Part shown: piece after piece, positions 41,321 to 55,300 of the stretch
Numbering within the stretch: position 1 is the first letter of the stretch
Layout of the letters: each line of letters begins with the position of its first letter
Assembly: GCA_013407085.1 (NCBI GenBank)
Contig: JACCGJ010005818.1
Location: forward strand, 1-64,000
DNA from: Atriophallophorus winterbourni
Lineage: Eukaryota > Platyhelminthes > Trematoda > Plagiorchiida > Microphallidae
Direction: 5' to 3'
DNA length: 64,000 bases
Notes under the pieces: model-generated
Database searches by the model: none
What the model was told of the DNA's origin: nothing
The model's input: only the letters and a program-made list of their open reading frames with translations
Position numbers and translations under genes: made by a program

Positions 41321-41481
41321 GCTCATTCGCATGCATTTCCATCACACCCCACGACCAGTTTCGTGCTGTTTGCACTCATCAGGTAGGGACAGTAAGATCA
41401 GGATCCGCATGCGCTTGAAACAGTACAGACAGCACGAAACCGGTCGTGGGGTTTGTGGTGGAAATGCATATCAATGAGCAT
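41321..41481 (-). repeat. Hammerhead-bearing repeat with inverted arms
   Basis: The left arm TGCTCATTCGCATGCATTTC... to CGTGCTGT (41321-41369) is mirrored by ACAGCACGAAACCGGTCGTG... to TGAGCA (41430-41480). The arms are about 50 bp with few mismatches; the centre is about 60 bp. The hammerhead occupies the left arm and centre. Confidence 0.75.
41343..41390 (-). ncRNA. Type I hammerhead ribozyme motif, intact core
   Basis: Minus strand: CCCTAC (stem I 5' side), CTGATGAG core, stem II GTGC-AAACA-GCAC, GAAAC, a minimal stem III (AC-TG-GT), cleavage site GTC and GTGGGG (stem I 3' side, six pairs with one G-U). All invariant core positions are present. Predicted cleavage lies between 41353 and 41352. 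Identical in core to the copy at 53360-53398. Confidence 0.8.
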
Positions 41482-41679
41482 TTTGCTTCATCGTTATGGG
41501 TTTTACACCATTATACGTGTGTTTGGACACGTGATTGAACAGGTTGATCGTACCAGTCTTATCCAACATTGGCATACAAGCGCTCCTTGTTTAAACAAAT
41601 AAATCATTATTTTACTATCAATTGGCTTTTCGCTATTCTACGTGGGTAGACAGTGAATTTTGTAATCAATGAACATATC

Positions 41680-41805
41680 ACAATGAAACTAAAAAACAAG
41701 CAGCTTTTTACATGTATGTGCACTTTTCTGTTACGTGTATGCTTATCCGCTGTTTCATGTTGCATGACACTTTGTATCCAGACCTCTGCTTCATGATCTT
41801 AGTGA
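41680..41805 (+). repeat. LINE 3' tail fragment, same family as 52000-52170
   Basis: AACAAGCAGCTTTTTACATG, GTATGCTTATCCGCTGTTTC and CTCTGCTTCATGATC match the order at 52020-52160. Confidence 0.55.
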
Positions 41806-44800
41806 AACTGTTCTCGTTATAGAATTTGATTGTTTGAATTATGCCGAGCAGCTGGGCGTGTTATTGCACCCAAGAGCCTCATGCTTGAACTGCTTAGTCA
41901 AGTTTGGGGTCGATCTAGGATTGTAGCATCAAGAGTATAAAACAATAATACTTCAGAGGCACTATGTATAGCGTCGTCTGCAAGCTGAGAAAGAGCAGAT
42001 ACCGCTTTTGGCTGCTAGAAGTAGATCACACCGTCAGTGTGCAACTGGCATCGTTTGTCCGAGTAGTGCCTATCGCTGTGAAATAGATTGTTCCTCCCGA
42101 ATCGGACTGTTTAGTCCTTGGGAAAGCTGTTGAGCGTGAAACAATCATGCGCTTGTGATGTCCATTCATGGTCGACATTGACAATATAAGACTTTTAAAT
42201 ACCCGCTATGATAATTCGAATGGGCTACAGGCATCTGTGAATCCCCTGGCTTTTAGACGCTGCTTGAGGCGATTATTTCCCACACTGAAATCTTCAAAAA
42301 TGTTCACTAGTTTTTCTTTTCCTAAATTTTAATAACCTTATCAAGATACGGTTATGAATTTCCGTTGATTGAATTTATAATGCTTTAACGATCAGCCGTG
42401 TTATGCATGTGTCATGTTACAGATTTGAGCCATTTTTTTCAAGGTTCACTGAACCTCAGCCTGCTGTCCACCTGATAGGGGGTTAACAGCCCGAAACGAT
42501 TAATGAATTGTCTGTGCGATAGAGGTAAGCAAAACTTGGTCATTTCCATCTGGAAAGTTTGTTGCTGTTGTAGCGTACTTAATGCCTGGATAAAACATGC
42601 GACACCCAAATACCACCTGAATGCACGTTCTAAAATCATAATAAGGATTATCAGCGAACATGCTTCGTTTTACAAATATCTGTCATCAATGCTTCTAATT
42701 TTTTTTTTGAAATTCGTTTAATCTGATGTCTAAATTACCTACGGTATTGTTTCAAAGAAAACAAACACGAACTCAGTAGACGTGTTCAGACGCAGATATG
42801 GTATTTGAAAACTGAACGTATGACTTCGTTTTGAGACAGGAATTAAGTCTAGAAAAGATACACTCTGGGTGCATTCTTTCGGCAAGTAGGTACGAGATAT
42901 CATTTACAATTCGGCTGCTAGTGTTTACACCAAGTCGCTGTTCACGGTGTAGTTTAAGCAATCAATTCAACATTTCGAGTGCTTTAGATAAATCGACCTT
43001 AGTAAAGCAATGCAATTTGCATCATTTCGGACCTGCTAAACTTTTCTTCAATGACCAACGATCCATATGATCCCTGAAAGAATAAACAGTCCCCATTCAG
43101 AGTATAAAGTCGTCGTTCTAATCGGAACACGCAACTGATGTACGTTACAAGAAACGTTGGTTTGAGTGTAGGACTTTATTAGCTTTCAATTATGGCTTCG
43201 AAATCCAGTTATCCTTTAGCTCTCCGGGGTATAGTGCAGGCTGTATTGAGTGCTTCGGGTTCTAACGTTGAATTCCTGGCCTTGCTACTTTATTCGACCA
43301 CATAGCGCCCCGGCATGTAACTAAAAAGTGAACAAAAGGAATTCGACCGATCGAATAAGTGATATGTATATACAAAAACAAACTACCAGATCCGAACTGA
43401 TCTCGTTTAATTTCGTTTCGACAACGACCGGATAAATAACCGCGATGCGGTATAAATTTGCGGGTTGTGTCAGTGCTGACGCTTAACCAATGTGAACACG
43501 ACGCGGTCACGTTTATACGTCACACCCAAAGCATCGCTGAATGGTACGTTTCTGTGCATTTCTTTAGCAAGCTTTTTCAGAAATATGACATGCACGGTGT
43601 CTACTCATACCGATCATAACTATTTAGGATTGTACGCAGCAATAAATAACCGTTTATAGGCTTCCATCGTACAGTGATCCAGATATAGTTGCACATTCAC
43701 AGGCTGCTATATACAACGAGATGAACCCACAAAACCCCGAAAACCACAATTTTGACTACAAATCTTGAAACTCGTGAGAAAGATGAAAAATAGAAAGCAC
43801 TTGACCTTATGTACAATCAATGTTGGCGCTTCCAGAAGTAGAGTAACACTGAGAATATCTGGCAAAAATGTACACGATTATCTGGTATAGGCGAAACGAT
43901 AACAGATAAAGTAATGAATGAGTGGATAGATAAAATAAAATGACTCAAAAACGATCTTGCACTAATATTAACAGATCACTTGATGAAAGCACTCGAATTT
44001 GTTGTTGTTTAGTATAAAAAGAACAGTCTGAGGAGTGATCACAATGGCAAATCATTCGACGATGAGAGAATTTAAAATGTTGAAAACCAGTGAACGTGAA
44101 TACGAACGTCGTAGAAGGTATCAGTCGGGATGAGGACCCATTCGGTTGTGTTGGATTGCGGCGCGTTCTGCAGCCAATCGACGGGTTTGTTCGGGCAACT
44201 TGCTCGGGTCATTCAGAGCTGAGGTCGTGGTTGTGAGTTTACACAGAGCCCTGACCAAAGCTGCAATGTAAAGAGAGTATTGAGCGCGAAAGGGAGTCGG
44301 GTAAAATGTCCAGCCAGAACTAATGGACAGCAATTCAATTTAGTGCTCAATGCTTGGGGAGAAAGTTCAAGTGATAATCCGCTAGGCTCCTCACAGCAGT
44401 CCATCTGTAGTCTATAACTGCCACACTTTGAATCAGGCTTGCGGCTTCACAAATACTAAATGAGTACTGTGGGCTAGGTACATATCAGAATTAGGTTTTC
44501 AGAAAGTTTTTTTCTAATTGATGTAGAGGAACAGTATGGCTGTTCTGTAACGTGTGTTGTTTATTTCAAGAACTCGGAATTCCGAAACCCTTGAGACAAA
44601 ATCAACCGCCATGGCTTTTTTTCATTTTCCTAACCAGATTTAAATTTTATGATAGCTCGTGTAGCTGATCACGGACAATATTAGATGGGTTTCATTGAAA
44701 AGTGAATCCTTGGGTAGTTTCAATCAACTGCTCAAAGTATGACACACAAAATTAAAGGTGGAAAAGATTGTCAAACCATCGGTTACAAGCGACCTCTTAT

Positions 44801-45100
44801 AGTTGATAAAGGTCCTATCGCAAACTTCTCACCAAATCACGTGTTCTACTGCAATCCACATGAATGTCAACAAATGTTCAACAACACGTCACGTATAAGC
44901 AATAACGCGGAATGATCACAATGGTGCCGAAATGAAGGGTACCGGAAGTGGTCGCTCGCGCTAGATGACAACTAAACTACGACAATGAAGAATTCGCTGG
45001 ACCAGATTGAAATGTGCATTTCGATATAGTGGTTAGGTAGCGCGTGGAAACTATCTGTGTGTGATAACCAGTGCACATGCATCGACTTGAAACCGAGTAC
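41806..45100. other. Gene-free stretch
   Basis: Nothing with convincing homology. Two overlapping minus-strand frames at 44121-44404 are short and show no domain. A possible SINE relic (CAGGCTTGCGGCTTCACAAA) sits at 44430-44456. Confidence 0.45.
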
Positions 45101-45104
45101 CGAT

Positions 45105-45440
45105 TAATGGCGTAACGAGTAATGCAAGTTGCCCCACAGCCTTATGGCAGTACGAGGGTAACAAAAATTCAGTTTTCCAAGGGCCTCGATGGATGCATTT
45201 AAAATGGGCAACGAGTGCTCATCATAGACACAAATGAACCCATAGAAGATTAGCCACAAACACACTGGGATGAAGTACCTACAACCTCGAAACAAGCATG
45301 CGTTCGAGCAAGTGTTGTGAACGAATAGAGCGGCATCAGCACCCCGGCTTTCTCGCGGCTTTCCATGTTACGCAACATAACAAGCTTTCCTCGTCACTGC
45401 ACTTGACAACAGGCAAGATTAATCAAACACCCCAAGATGT
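45105..45440 (-). repeat. RTE family B 3' UTR fragment
   Basis: Blocks such as GAAGATTAGCCACAAACACA, CTGGGATGAAGTACCTACAA and GAGCGGCATCAGCACC correspond in order to 36000-36180. Confidence 0.65.
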
Positions 45441-46028
45441 CTACAACATGACAGTGAGCTATATCACTAAGAGTAAGAAGATACTTCTATTTCTGATATC
45501 TTGGCCTCAAAGCTGGGAGACAGGTCACATCAGCTGTAGCTAGATTAACAGTCAAACTATTCATTTGCTTGCGCCAACTCCGAGTCTGACCACGCTTACA
45601 ATGATGACATTCCGATTTAGGAGTCGTACCACCCATTTTCATTTTCCACGGAAAACAAACTAGATGCGCTCACTTTACGTATAAATGGAAAATCCCACAT
45701 CAAGAATGAGTAGAGGAATAAAGGCGGAAAAAACAGTTTGCTGTGCAGGCAAGCAAGCTGGTGTGTAATAATGAAAATTTGGATCGGCAGAAAGAAGAAA
45801 TGAATGTTCGTAAACTAGTCTCCTAATTCGAAGAGATTAATAAAACTAGCAGTCTAATGGGGAAACCGTGAGGTGACAAGTTAATCCAGTGGAATATCCG
45901 GTAATTCAAACCTTTGGGGAATAATCCATGGAGGAGAATCGGGTAGCAAAACGAAAACAACGATGAGGATGAAAAACTTTTCATACCCAAAATAAGCATA
46001 ACATAGTAAACTTTCGGTAGGGAATAGA

Positions 46029-46374
46029 TCACATATTGTATAAGTTATCACTACTGTTAAAACAATTGAGAAATTCTTGTATAGCATGATGTGGAAAAAA
46101 CGAACCTGGACGTAGTTGAGCTGCCGAACAGTTTTGATCCACCCAAGTGTAAATAGAACGCATCAAATGTTCTTTGGAGGCGGTGTTGACGGTCGAATAG
46201 TAGGATCGGAAGAGCTGCTCGATTAACAAACTGAAGAGGTAAAACTTCCACGAGGCATCAGTCTGCTCATGCACGTACTGAGCAAACCACGAACTGGCTC
46301 TTGGTGGCAGCGAGTCAACAGACACACCTCGACTGGGCATCGAACCAGAAGGACATAGTTGCTCCCAGTGGGCA
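46029..46374 (-). CDS. MLXIP: Mondo coding exon 4 (terminal, DCD domain)
   Basis: Acceptor TTGACCACGTTCAG. Encodes 'ASWKFYLFSLLIEQLFRSYY', 'VNTASKEHLMRSIYTWVDQN' and 'LRPGS', aligning with the vertebrate DCD/WMC domain. TGA at 46029. A donor-like CCAG|GTTCGT near 46110 could add a further exon, but the open frame to the TGA parallels the vertebrate end well. Confidence 0.88.
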
Positions 46375-49300
46375 CTGAACGTGGTCAACAAGAGAGAGAT
46401 TTACACTTTAGTGCACTGAGCTGCACGCAGTAGTAATTCAGATAACATAGGGAATAGCAATCACAGGAGTTGCGAGTCCGAATTAATGAACAAATGTCCA
46501 CGTTAGGTGAATGGCTACACAATCCGATTGACAGAGAATTGTTTGAAAAAGGGATACATTTTCCTTAGTGCCTGACAGGTTATCACGTTCTTCGAATAAT
46601 GCGCCAATTGATAAGATTATTGAGGTGCAAGTTCGCCCAAGTAAAGTATTGAAACAAAGGACATGGAGTAAACGCTTATATAGACGGATTTAGTTCAACT
46701 GGCGTTCTGCCAAATCATCGTTTAATTAGGTTACCACATACACACCAATTCACTGAGCGACGATGACCGCCTGTGTGCTGTTTGTACCCATCAGGTAGTG
46801 GACGGCATGGCTTGAAACAGTTGATAATTGGTAATTAAGGTGTGAGCCATTAAAGGATAAGGTTGACACGATCAACCATGATCAATCACATGTGGATGTG
46901 CTAGGAGAGTCACCTCCAAACGAATTTTCTTCATCATCGTCCTCTATATTACAGCGCTTTACACCATCACAGGATTACGGTACGAATAAAAACGTGAAAA
47001 ACATAATAGTATATAACGAATAGAGGATATCAAATGTAAGGCTCACGAATGATATTCTTTTGTATGTCCAATTTCGTTTTAAACACCGCCGGCAAGGAGA
47101 GTCAACCACACGTTGGGGTAGAGAATTCCAAAGAAATATAGCTCGTACGACGAAAAAATGGCGCCGACAATCGATAGGGAACTTGGGACGTAAAGAGATA
47201 AGCTATGTCCGCGTGTCAAGATCCCGTCACACAAATCAAGCAAGTGTTTTAGTGGAATTCCTTCGGTAGACAACTCTATAGGTCAGAATAATATCGCGTC
47301 GTATCCTCCCGTGGTGAAGTCAGATAGACCCAGACGTCGCAATCTTTCGGTGTACGGAACATTGCGAAGACCCATCACTAACTTTGTTGCTCTATGATAG
47401 ATTGTATCAAAGAGAACAATATCTTTTCACAGCCAAGAAGCCCAGACCTTCACTGCAAACTCAATCATAGGTCAAAGGTAGACGTTGATTATCCTTGGTA
47501 ACGTTACCAGCGAGAATCTTCCAAATATTCCTCGAAAGATACCCAACAATCTGTTAGCCTGTCGATATCAGTTGTATCAATACAACTTTGGACCAGACCC
47601 CGTGTATTCAACTGTGTTTGCTGAAGTAAATTAGCGCATACCTGTTGAAACAACCAACACCACAGGATGACTTAAACCCTCAGGTGTGTGCGCGCGATGG
47701 AATCGCATGCAAATGAGAATTTTTGCTCAAGCCAATGGGTTTAAGTTATTTACATGTGAGTGGGCAAATGGTCGTACCAGCCTGATCCAAAAGTGACTTA
47801 CAAATTCCCACCTCGTTGAAACCATATACTGTTTTACTGCAAACGATAACGAAAACGATGTGGTCAACTACGAAATGGTAAGTAGCAAAAGAATAAATGA
47901 ATTGTATCTGTTTGTCAGTCTTACATTTCTCGCCTTTCAGAAAAGTGGGCATACTTGGAACATATTCTTTATACACAAGTTTACTAATAGAGTTTCAGTA
48001 AATAAGCAATAAGTCAAACACAATGTTGTTAGCATAATAGAGAGAACTCACGAGTTGGTCGCTTCGAGAGAGGCAATTTCTTTCAACAAGTTTTGGCGCT
48101 TGGATTCAAGATTGGCGCTGATGTTTCGGAGACCCTTAATAAGCTCAGCACTTTGTCGCAAAGTGGCTGCATTGGACGATCTACCACTGCCACTGGAGCT
48201 AGACGGCTCTTGACCGCCCATCTTCGACACATCCGGTGTTTCGTCCGAAACAGTTAACAAAGCTTGTTTGGACAAACTTGTTCGTAGCGATTCACTAGAC
48301 TCTACAGAATTGATAAAAGTGGCGTCACCCACATGCCTTCCGGGACCCGAGCAGATTGCTCCATATGTTCGAATCAGATGTCTCAAGTTTTGTAGACTGG
48401 TCTGCATGGACTGCCGTCGCCGCTCTTCGGAAGAGTGTCCAGCGGTTAGCAGAGAGCTTTGATCCCCTTCAATACAAGGCGGTGAGTAAGATGGGGACAT
48501 GTGTGGCAAAGGTTGATTGTTACTCAGACGGGAAGACAATAACTCGGAGCTGCCCAAATTCAATACGGTTGCCAAAGATTCTGATTGAGAGAAGCGAGAG
48601 GCCAACGGTTGTGAAAGAGTGAACAGATTACCAGCCGAACTAGATCTGCCTCGAAGCGTCGAATTTTCGTCGATTGCGGTCCTAGCTGAAATAAATAATA
48701 AGGATTGTTGCATACAATCTTATGGCGCGAACAGAGACGAGAGAAGGATTGCAAGTGATAAATCACTTAATTTAGACGTAGTCACACAACTAGATGGGCT
48801 TTAGCCGTTTGTGTTCATCTGGTACAGGTAAAGTGAAATTAAAAACGATGTATAGCTCAACGGATGGGAATTTGTCACTTTTCAAGGCCAAATCAGAGAA
48901 CTTCGCATACGACTCGACTTTCTTTCACCTAGCCACAACAGAAAGTACATAGCTTGTGTCATCAGCAACGTGAGTGCTACATCGACATCGGACTGTCATG
49001 CAGCCATGATAGAAATATTCAGAGAAAAAGCGGAAGTGGTGATTTACATGTTATACACATCTGTATGAGTGTGTATAGAAATCAGAGTAAGGCGCTTACG
49101 GTACCTGGCAGTGAGTCTACTTGCGGCTTTCACTGTCATGCGTCGTAATAGAGACTGGTGCCCGAACAAACAAGCAATGATAGAACATGAGGTTGAAATA
49201 CAGCTCGTCATCAACGATAAAAATATGCGGAGTTGCACGGGAAAAATAATTAGTCAGGCAGATAGAGTATGAGGACTTTATGTTGGGCTAGTAGGAACAC

Positions 49301-52300
49301 GACAGGGAAAAGTTGATCTAATAACGGTCATTTACAACTATGATTTTTGTATCAAAATAAACAAACAAGCAGTTCACTCAAGGTTTACCTTCAAGCAATG
49401 CAGACGAAGTAATGGACACCGACAAACAAGTAGACGTTCAAACGTGTGCTCGAGAACTCTATTAAAAGGGCAGCAAAACAATAGATTACCGGGTGACATG
49501 AGAAAATCCCATCGTAAGCGTTGCCAAATTTCGATCATTTCATTTACCAGACCATCGTGTAAAATAAAATATTTCGCAGGTATTAAAACCGTGCACGAAG
49601 AATGTACGGTGCCGGAAATACCACGCTAAATTGGTTGGTCATCTATAACCCTTTTATCATATCGCAAGGTGTAGACAGCCTGAGAAAACAGCCTACATGC
49701 CATCTATGACTGCCTAGAGACTTGTGAACGCATACATACCTCGCGATTCCGTAAGGTCAAAGGTGCAGCAAATGTTTATCTGAGCAATGGAAAAGTTATA
49801 GGTTCATAGGACAACGTCTCTATGATAGTTTCGTATGATGATGTGAACCAAAAAGAAGATGCTCATGCGAGCTGACAACCGGGAACACTGAGTCTATCCG
49901 TGATAACTAGAATGTTAAATGGTCACTGCACCAAAAATGGACTAGCAAGTACTTCGATCACGAAAGCGGGGTTTAATACGAGTTTGGAGGTTTCGTTTTG
50001 AGGCCGAACAGAATGACATCAATAGTAAAAACTTGATTCCTTCCTTATCCAAATATCGACGGATTTGAGTGGCGGAATGGATCCAAGCGCGTTCTTGGTT
50101 TTTTCTAGCTCAATTAACCGGCAGACAATATGGTAACGGCCTTCAAGCACTGACGTGCCATAGCAATTTATTGATTAATTTGAGGACGTTGAGGTTCGAA
50201 ATGGCTTCCGAGAAATGCAACACGAATTTATCTTCGTGCCGCTTGAAAGCTATGATGACATCCTTTTAACACGCAAAATATTCATATTCCATGGAGTAAG
50301 AGATAAACGCGCCAACGTGTCTCCTAAGCCAAGGATAGACGTCACTCGCATCTGCGAATCTAATCGAGCTGTGCGATTTGCAAAATCCTTCACAACCGAA
50401 TTCAACAACACGACTCCACCCGAATCGGCTTCAGAAAAGCGGGGATCGCTAAAAAGCAGCATATGCCGAGTCGCACTTTCCACTTACGGTCTGAAGAAAG
50501 CTCGAACGAGCGACTGGTTCGACGCACGTTCCCAATTAAAAGTTTTGCAGAAATTGACCGATTCCGTCATCCAGTTTGGGATACTGCGATGTGATATTCA
50601 GATGCCTAGTTACATTCGAGGATGGGCCTGAAAACCAAGCACCGTGGCGACCATTCTGTTGTTGTCCATCGTCGATTAATGTCGACAACAGATGTACGTC
50701 AACAGCACATGGTTATCTCATACCAACATTGTCTCATGAATAGACCCAAAACGTTCATGGGGAAAAACAGAACTCGGGAGATAAGCGATTTTAGCACGCT
50801 GTCAGCGTGACCTCCGTTAATAGGCCAACATAAGTATCTGCTCTTCCACAGCTTAAGGCTGACGCATCACACTATGTCTCTAAAGTAAGAGGGACAAAAG
50901 CAGATTCTTCCCAACTGGCCTGGTCGTGGTTCAAACCATTCATTTCCCATATACACACGATTTTGCATAGTGAGTCCAGCCTACTCAATGGTGGTTATCC
51001 AATGGGATTTGAAGAAGGCACTGATCTCAGCGTCACTCGAATCACTGTTTTGAAACGATACCTAATCATTTCCGTGTTATTCTCCACGAAAATGGAATGA
51101 ACTTTTCTCTTCGTTGATGCGCTGAGGTGCATTCTATGGCGATTTCAAATCAAGAACTAGTAGTCGCTCATACAGAAAGTGTTCCCTCTTCACAGCAACA
51201 AAGGAACTAAATAAACAGCTACATTGACGCATTTGGGCAACGATGTCGTCACGTTTAGACAAGTGTTGTGAACAAGCATAGTGACAATAGTATGACAGCT
51301 TTCTTGTGTCATTCACTGTAATACATCGAAACAAGCTTCACCTGTAAATCTACATGGAAACATGACAATAAGTAAGCACATCAAAAATATCTGCAACAAT
51401 ACCACCAATCATTGAGTATCAGGATTGCGAAGTTTACTCAACTACAGCAAGATTGGCAACACCTTCATCTGTTTAAGCCAAACCAGAGATTGCCACTTAA
51501 AATGACGGCATCGCGAGACTAGATATCATATGTTTCCAACCCGTACAACATAAACGGAGTTCTAAGATGACAGTGTAACATATTCTGGATCTCATCTCGT
51601 TAATGACGTCAAATAAAATGGCTGTTGGAGGTTGGTTAGAAGAAGGTGCCACAGCAGTTCGGTGAAGCAATTCATGTGAGGATGGTGTAACGCGTTGCCT
51701 CAGTAAAAGGCATACATACACACAATGGTTCATTGCAGAGCCTGGCAGAAGCTTGAGAGAAACGACCGGGTGGCCAGTCCATGACGTGGCGCGTTGGGAT
51801 GAATAAACTCACTGTAGCGCTAGGCTCAGTTGGGCGTATTCATTTGCCTGGGTGGGGTTCAAAAGCTCCACCTAATAGTTGGCTGGAAACCTTACGCGAT
51901 ATGGCTGCAAACCGAAGTCAGTGGCGCCAGTGAATTTTATTATGTCATAATTTTTTATCCGGTATTATTTTATATATAAAAGACACAAAAACACAAAATT
52001 GCATGCAGTGAAACTACAAAAACCAAGCTGCTTTTTGCGCATTTGCTTTTGCATATTCCGCTTGCCTGTTTCCCTTTTTCACGCGCTTGGTTATCTGCTT
52101 TTCCTGCTTCATATTCTTGGCACGTTGTCTGGCTACAGGCTTGTGCTTCATGATGATGATTATTATTATTGCAGTGATGAACGAAAAGTATGGTGCCAGA
52201 GAAAGACAGTCAGAGGGTCTTCGATTGCAGCCAGTATGTGGAACAACAATTCATAATTATTGAACAGGTTAACGTGAACATAAATAAAAATTCTGGCGTT

Positions 52301-55300
52301 AAAACCGTCTAAAATATTTGGTCAGATAAAATATTTCTCGGTAGTTTGTGGTTATGAAGTTGATACCGAGACGAAAAAACCGGGAAGCCTATTCCACGAA
52401 TAATAATAAAAAATCACTAAGTTCACGGAAACAGCACATTGTCGTTGCATACAGTTGTAACTGTGAAATTATTTGCGAATCGGGTGTAGAGTGCAAAATT
52501 TGTTCACAGAAATAAATAAAATAATTTCGGTTGAGACGGATGCTTTAACCTATTCATCTAATATAACATTTGGACGAGGATGAAATTTTCCGCAAAAAAA
52601 GATAATCAGCAAATACTCACCATCCGCGGCGGGAAGCTGATTTGAAAACGCATCGGTAGATTCCACTGGACTAAGGGGGAGGAAAAATTGAGCCTGCTTC
52701 GTTGGCAACGGGCCCGACGAATGCCGCCAAGAAGGGTCGAATTCTACTCGTTTGGAACTGGAGCTCATATCATGATTGCTCCAACCGTGTTCAAACGACT
52801 GTGCCGGAGTGATGCGCTCATATCTAGGATTGCCTGAATTGGACCTTAGTCTGGCAATCAAGGGGTCTGCGGGCAAAGCGTCCGGTAAAATTTGTGACTG
52901 GGAAAACGGTGAAACCTCCGTATTCATAGGCATAGTAAGTGCTAGTTGTTGCGTATAGGGATGTGGATTCAGCGGACGAGCAGATTGTATGACCGGAGGG
53001 GTCATAGCAGATACGTGACCATCGCGAAATCGTGGTTTCGACTGGTCAAAAACATCGCTTTGGAAATTAGTGCTAGCGTCCCGATATTCAACGTCCGTAG
53101 GCAAACACCCAAACCGCACTTGTGATCCATGTATACTTGACTGATTCTAAGAAAGCAATAAGAAACAGCATTAGTAGTAGTTGGTCGTGGTCATGTTCAC
53201 CAAACAACATTGCATTAATCAATCATTGTGTTTATATATCAGTAACAGAATGTTTAGGACAACGACGGAAAGGTAGCATTTAACAGCAATCAGCGTAGAA
53301 AATTAAGCCGAAGTGCTTGAGTCTTAAATATTCATTTGCATGCTTTTCCGTCATTCACACCCCACGACCGGTTTCGTGCTGTTTGCACTCATCAGGTAGG
53401 GACAGTAAGATCAGGATCTGCATGCGCTTGAGTCTTAGTTGGAACGCGCACGAAACAAATATTGCAAATGGAGTTGTTTCAAGCGTGGGTCATCTCACTA
53501 GGTCACACGGGATAGTGTTACAGAAGAGAAAGGGTAGAATACGATACGTACACTCAGCAAATAAATGACGAAAGTATAAAGAAAGTAAAACCTAAATGAG
53601 CAATTAAAAACATCGATCGATCGAGGGCAGTGTGAACAGCACAGGTAGCCGTTTCAAATTGATAGTTATGAGGAATTTCGCTCGCCGTCGGAATGTAGGT
53701 TGCGATTTTAAAAAGATAATTCAATTATCAAACAGCACATTGTTGATCGAATACCGAGCGCTCGAGTATGTAGACAGCTTCATATATCTCAGTATTTGTG
53801 TCAATAGCTCAGCAGCGTTAGATGAGCTTTATTGACACTTCTAGAAGCATCCCGTCCTCAGGTGCCAGAAACGACATGTTGAATCTTTTTGATGGATTCT
53901 GCAATACGACAAACGGGCTGTTGCTTTTTGGGTATGGAATATGGAATTTGCAGAAATAACGTTTCCGATTATTCAACAAACGTAAGGGGACAGAAGAGCT
54001 AATACTGCCCGAGATCGCTCTTTGAGTGTGGGCAATGTACCGTTTGCTTTCATACTAAAATAATCGGTTTAGTGTAAGTGGGTCTGCATAGGAGGCAATA
54101 ATTAGAGTAGATTGAAATATAGCGATCCTGAAGCTGTAACATCTGAAACCAGTTGCCTACTAGCGAGACAACAATTGGAGTATCGATTTTGGTTCAAATT
54201 GAACATACATTTTTTCTGTAACGTTACAAGATCTTAGTAACATTGATTTGTACAAAATGTCCCAATATAACATTATTCGAGATTTTTATCGAACGACAAG
54301 ATGTAGATAGACACAGTGGTTACAAACTGACGCAGTGATTAGAATTCAAAACTCAAAAAATTGCTTGTTTCAGTCGCCCATACAGCGAGATTCCGCAGCA
54401 GCAATCGCCCTCGCGGTGTCAAAACCAGTTGACGAAATTTTTTGACTGGTAATCACGTTATCGCCCTTCAGCTGCTAACAACAGCAATCTCATCTGCTAC
54501 TATGTCTAGAATTAGTCGTTCCTTTGATGTAAATTGGATGTTTGTAACTCTCATATCTGTTTTACAATCGCCGATTGCAAAGGTGGAATTACTGGTTTAA
54601 ACTCCATTAGAGTAAATTCTTTGAAATAAAACAGTCTTCAATCGATTGGAATATGTTTGGGACCGATCATGTATTCATAATGCAAAGAAATTTGAGTGCA
54701 ATCGGTTAGAGTAGTCTTCCATTCAATAGATAGAACGCAGCTAACGTAAGCGAAGTAGCGTAAATGTGTTTTGTTGAGCAGCCATAGATAGCATTTCTGC
54801 ATGTGTTACTTTTCGATCTTCATGCAAAACATTCGACTTTCGTTCGTATCTTTCGTACATGATACACGGTTCGCTGTCATATAATAATGCTTCGGTACGC
54901 AGGCATTGTAAGTAGATAGATAGTTTCGGTTGCATGGAATTTTAGTGGAACAAGATGAGAGATCCTCTGTGAATTCGCTCATCGATCTCCGTCCCGCTAA
55001 ACTTGAACCGAGATAAACGAATCGTTTTATCGGCTAAAACGGAGTAAAAAAGATAAACGACGCAACCCTATGGCCCAAAACTAAATCTCGCCTAATCAGT
55101 CCAAATTGTTTGCATGACGAAGAAAAGCTTCCCGTCATTGATTAAATCTACTGTCGGAAACGAAAAGATAGCTGCATCCCCGGCAAATAACAGTTGACTA
55201 ATTCGCAGAGGCCGTGTATTGATTGGGCTTCCAAACGATTCAAATCAAATAGCTTGCTGTCGTACCGAGTATGCAGTTAAGTAGTAGTTCTCTGTAGTGT

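Noticed and set aside
44121..44404. Overlapping minus-strand ORFs (70 and 63 codons)
   Set aside because: Short, no homology seen, no splice support on both sides.
45823..46087. Two minus-strand ORFs downstream of Mondo exon 4
   Set aside because: Overlap the end of the DCD exon in other frames, with no conserved residues.
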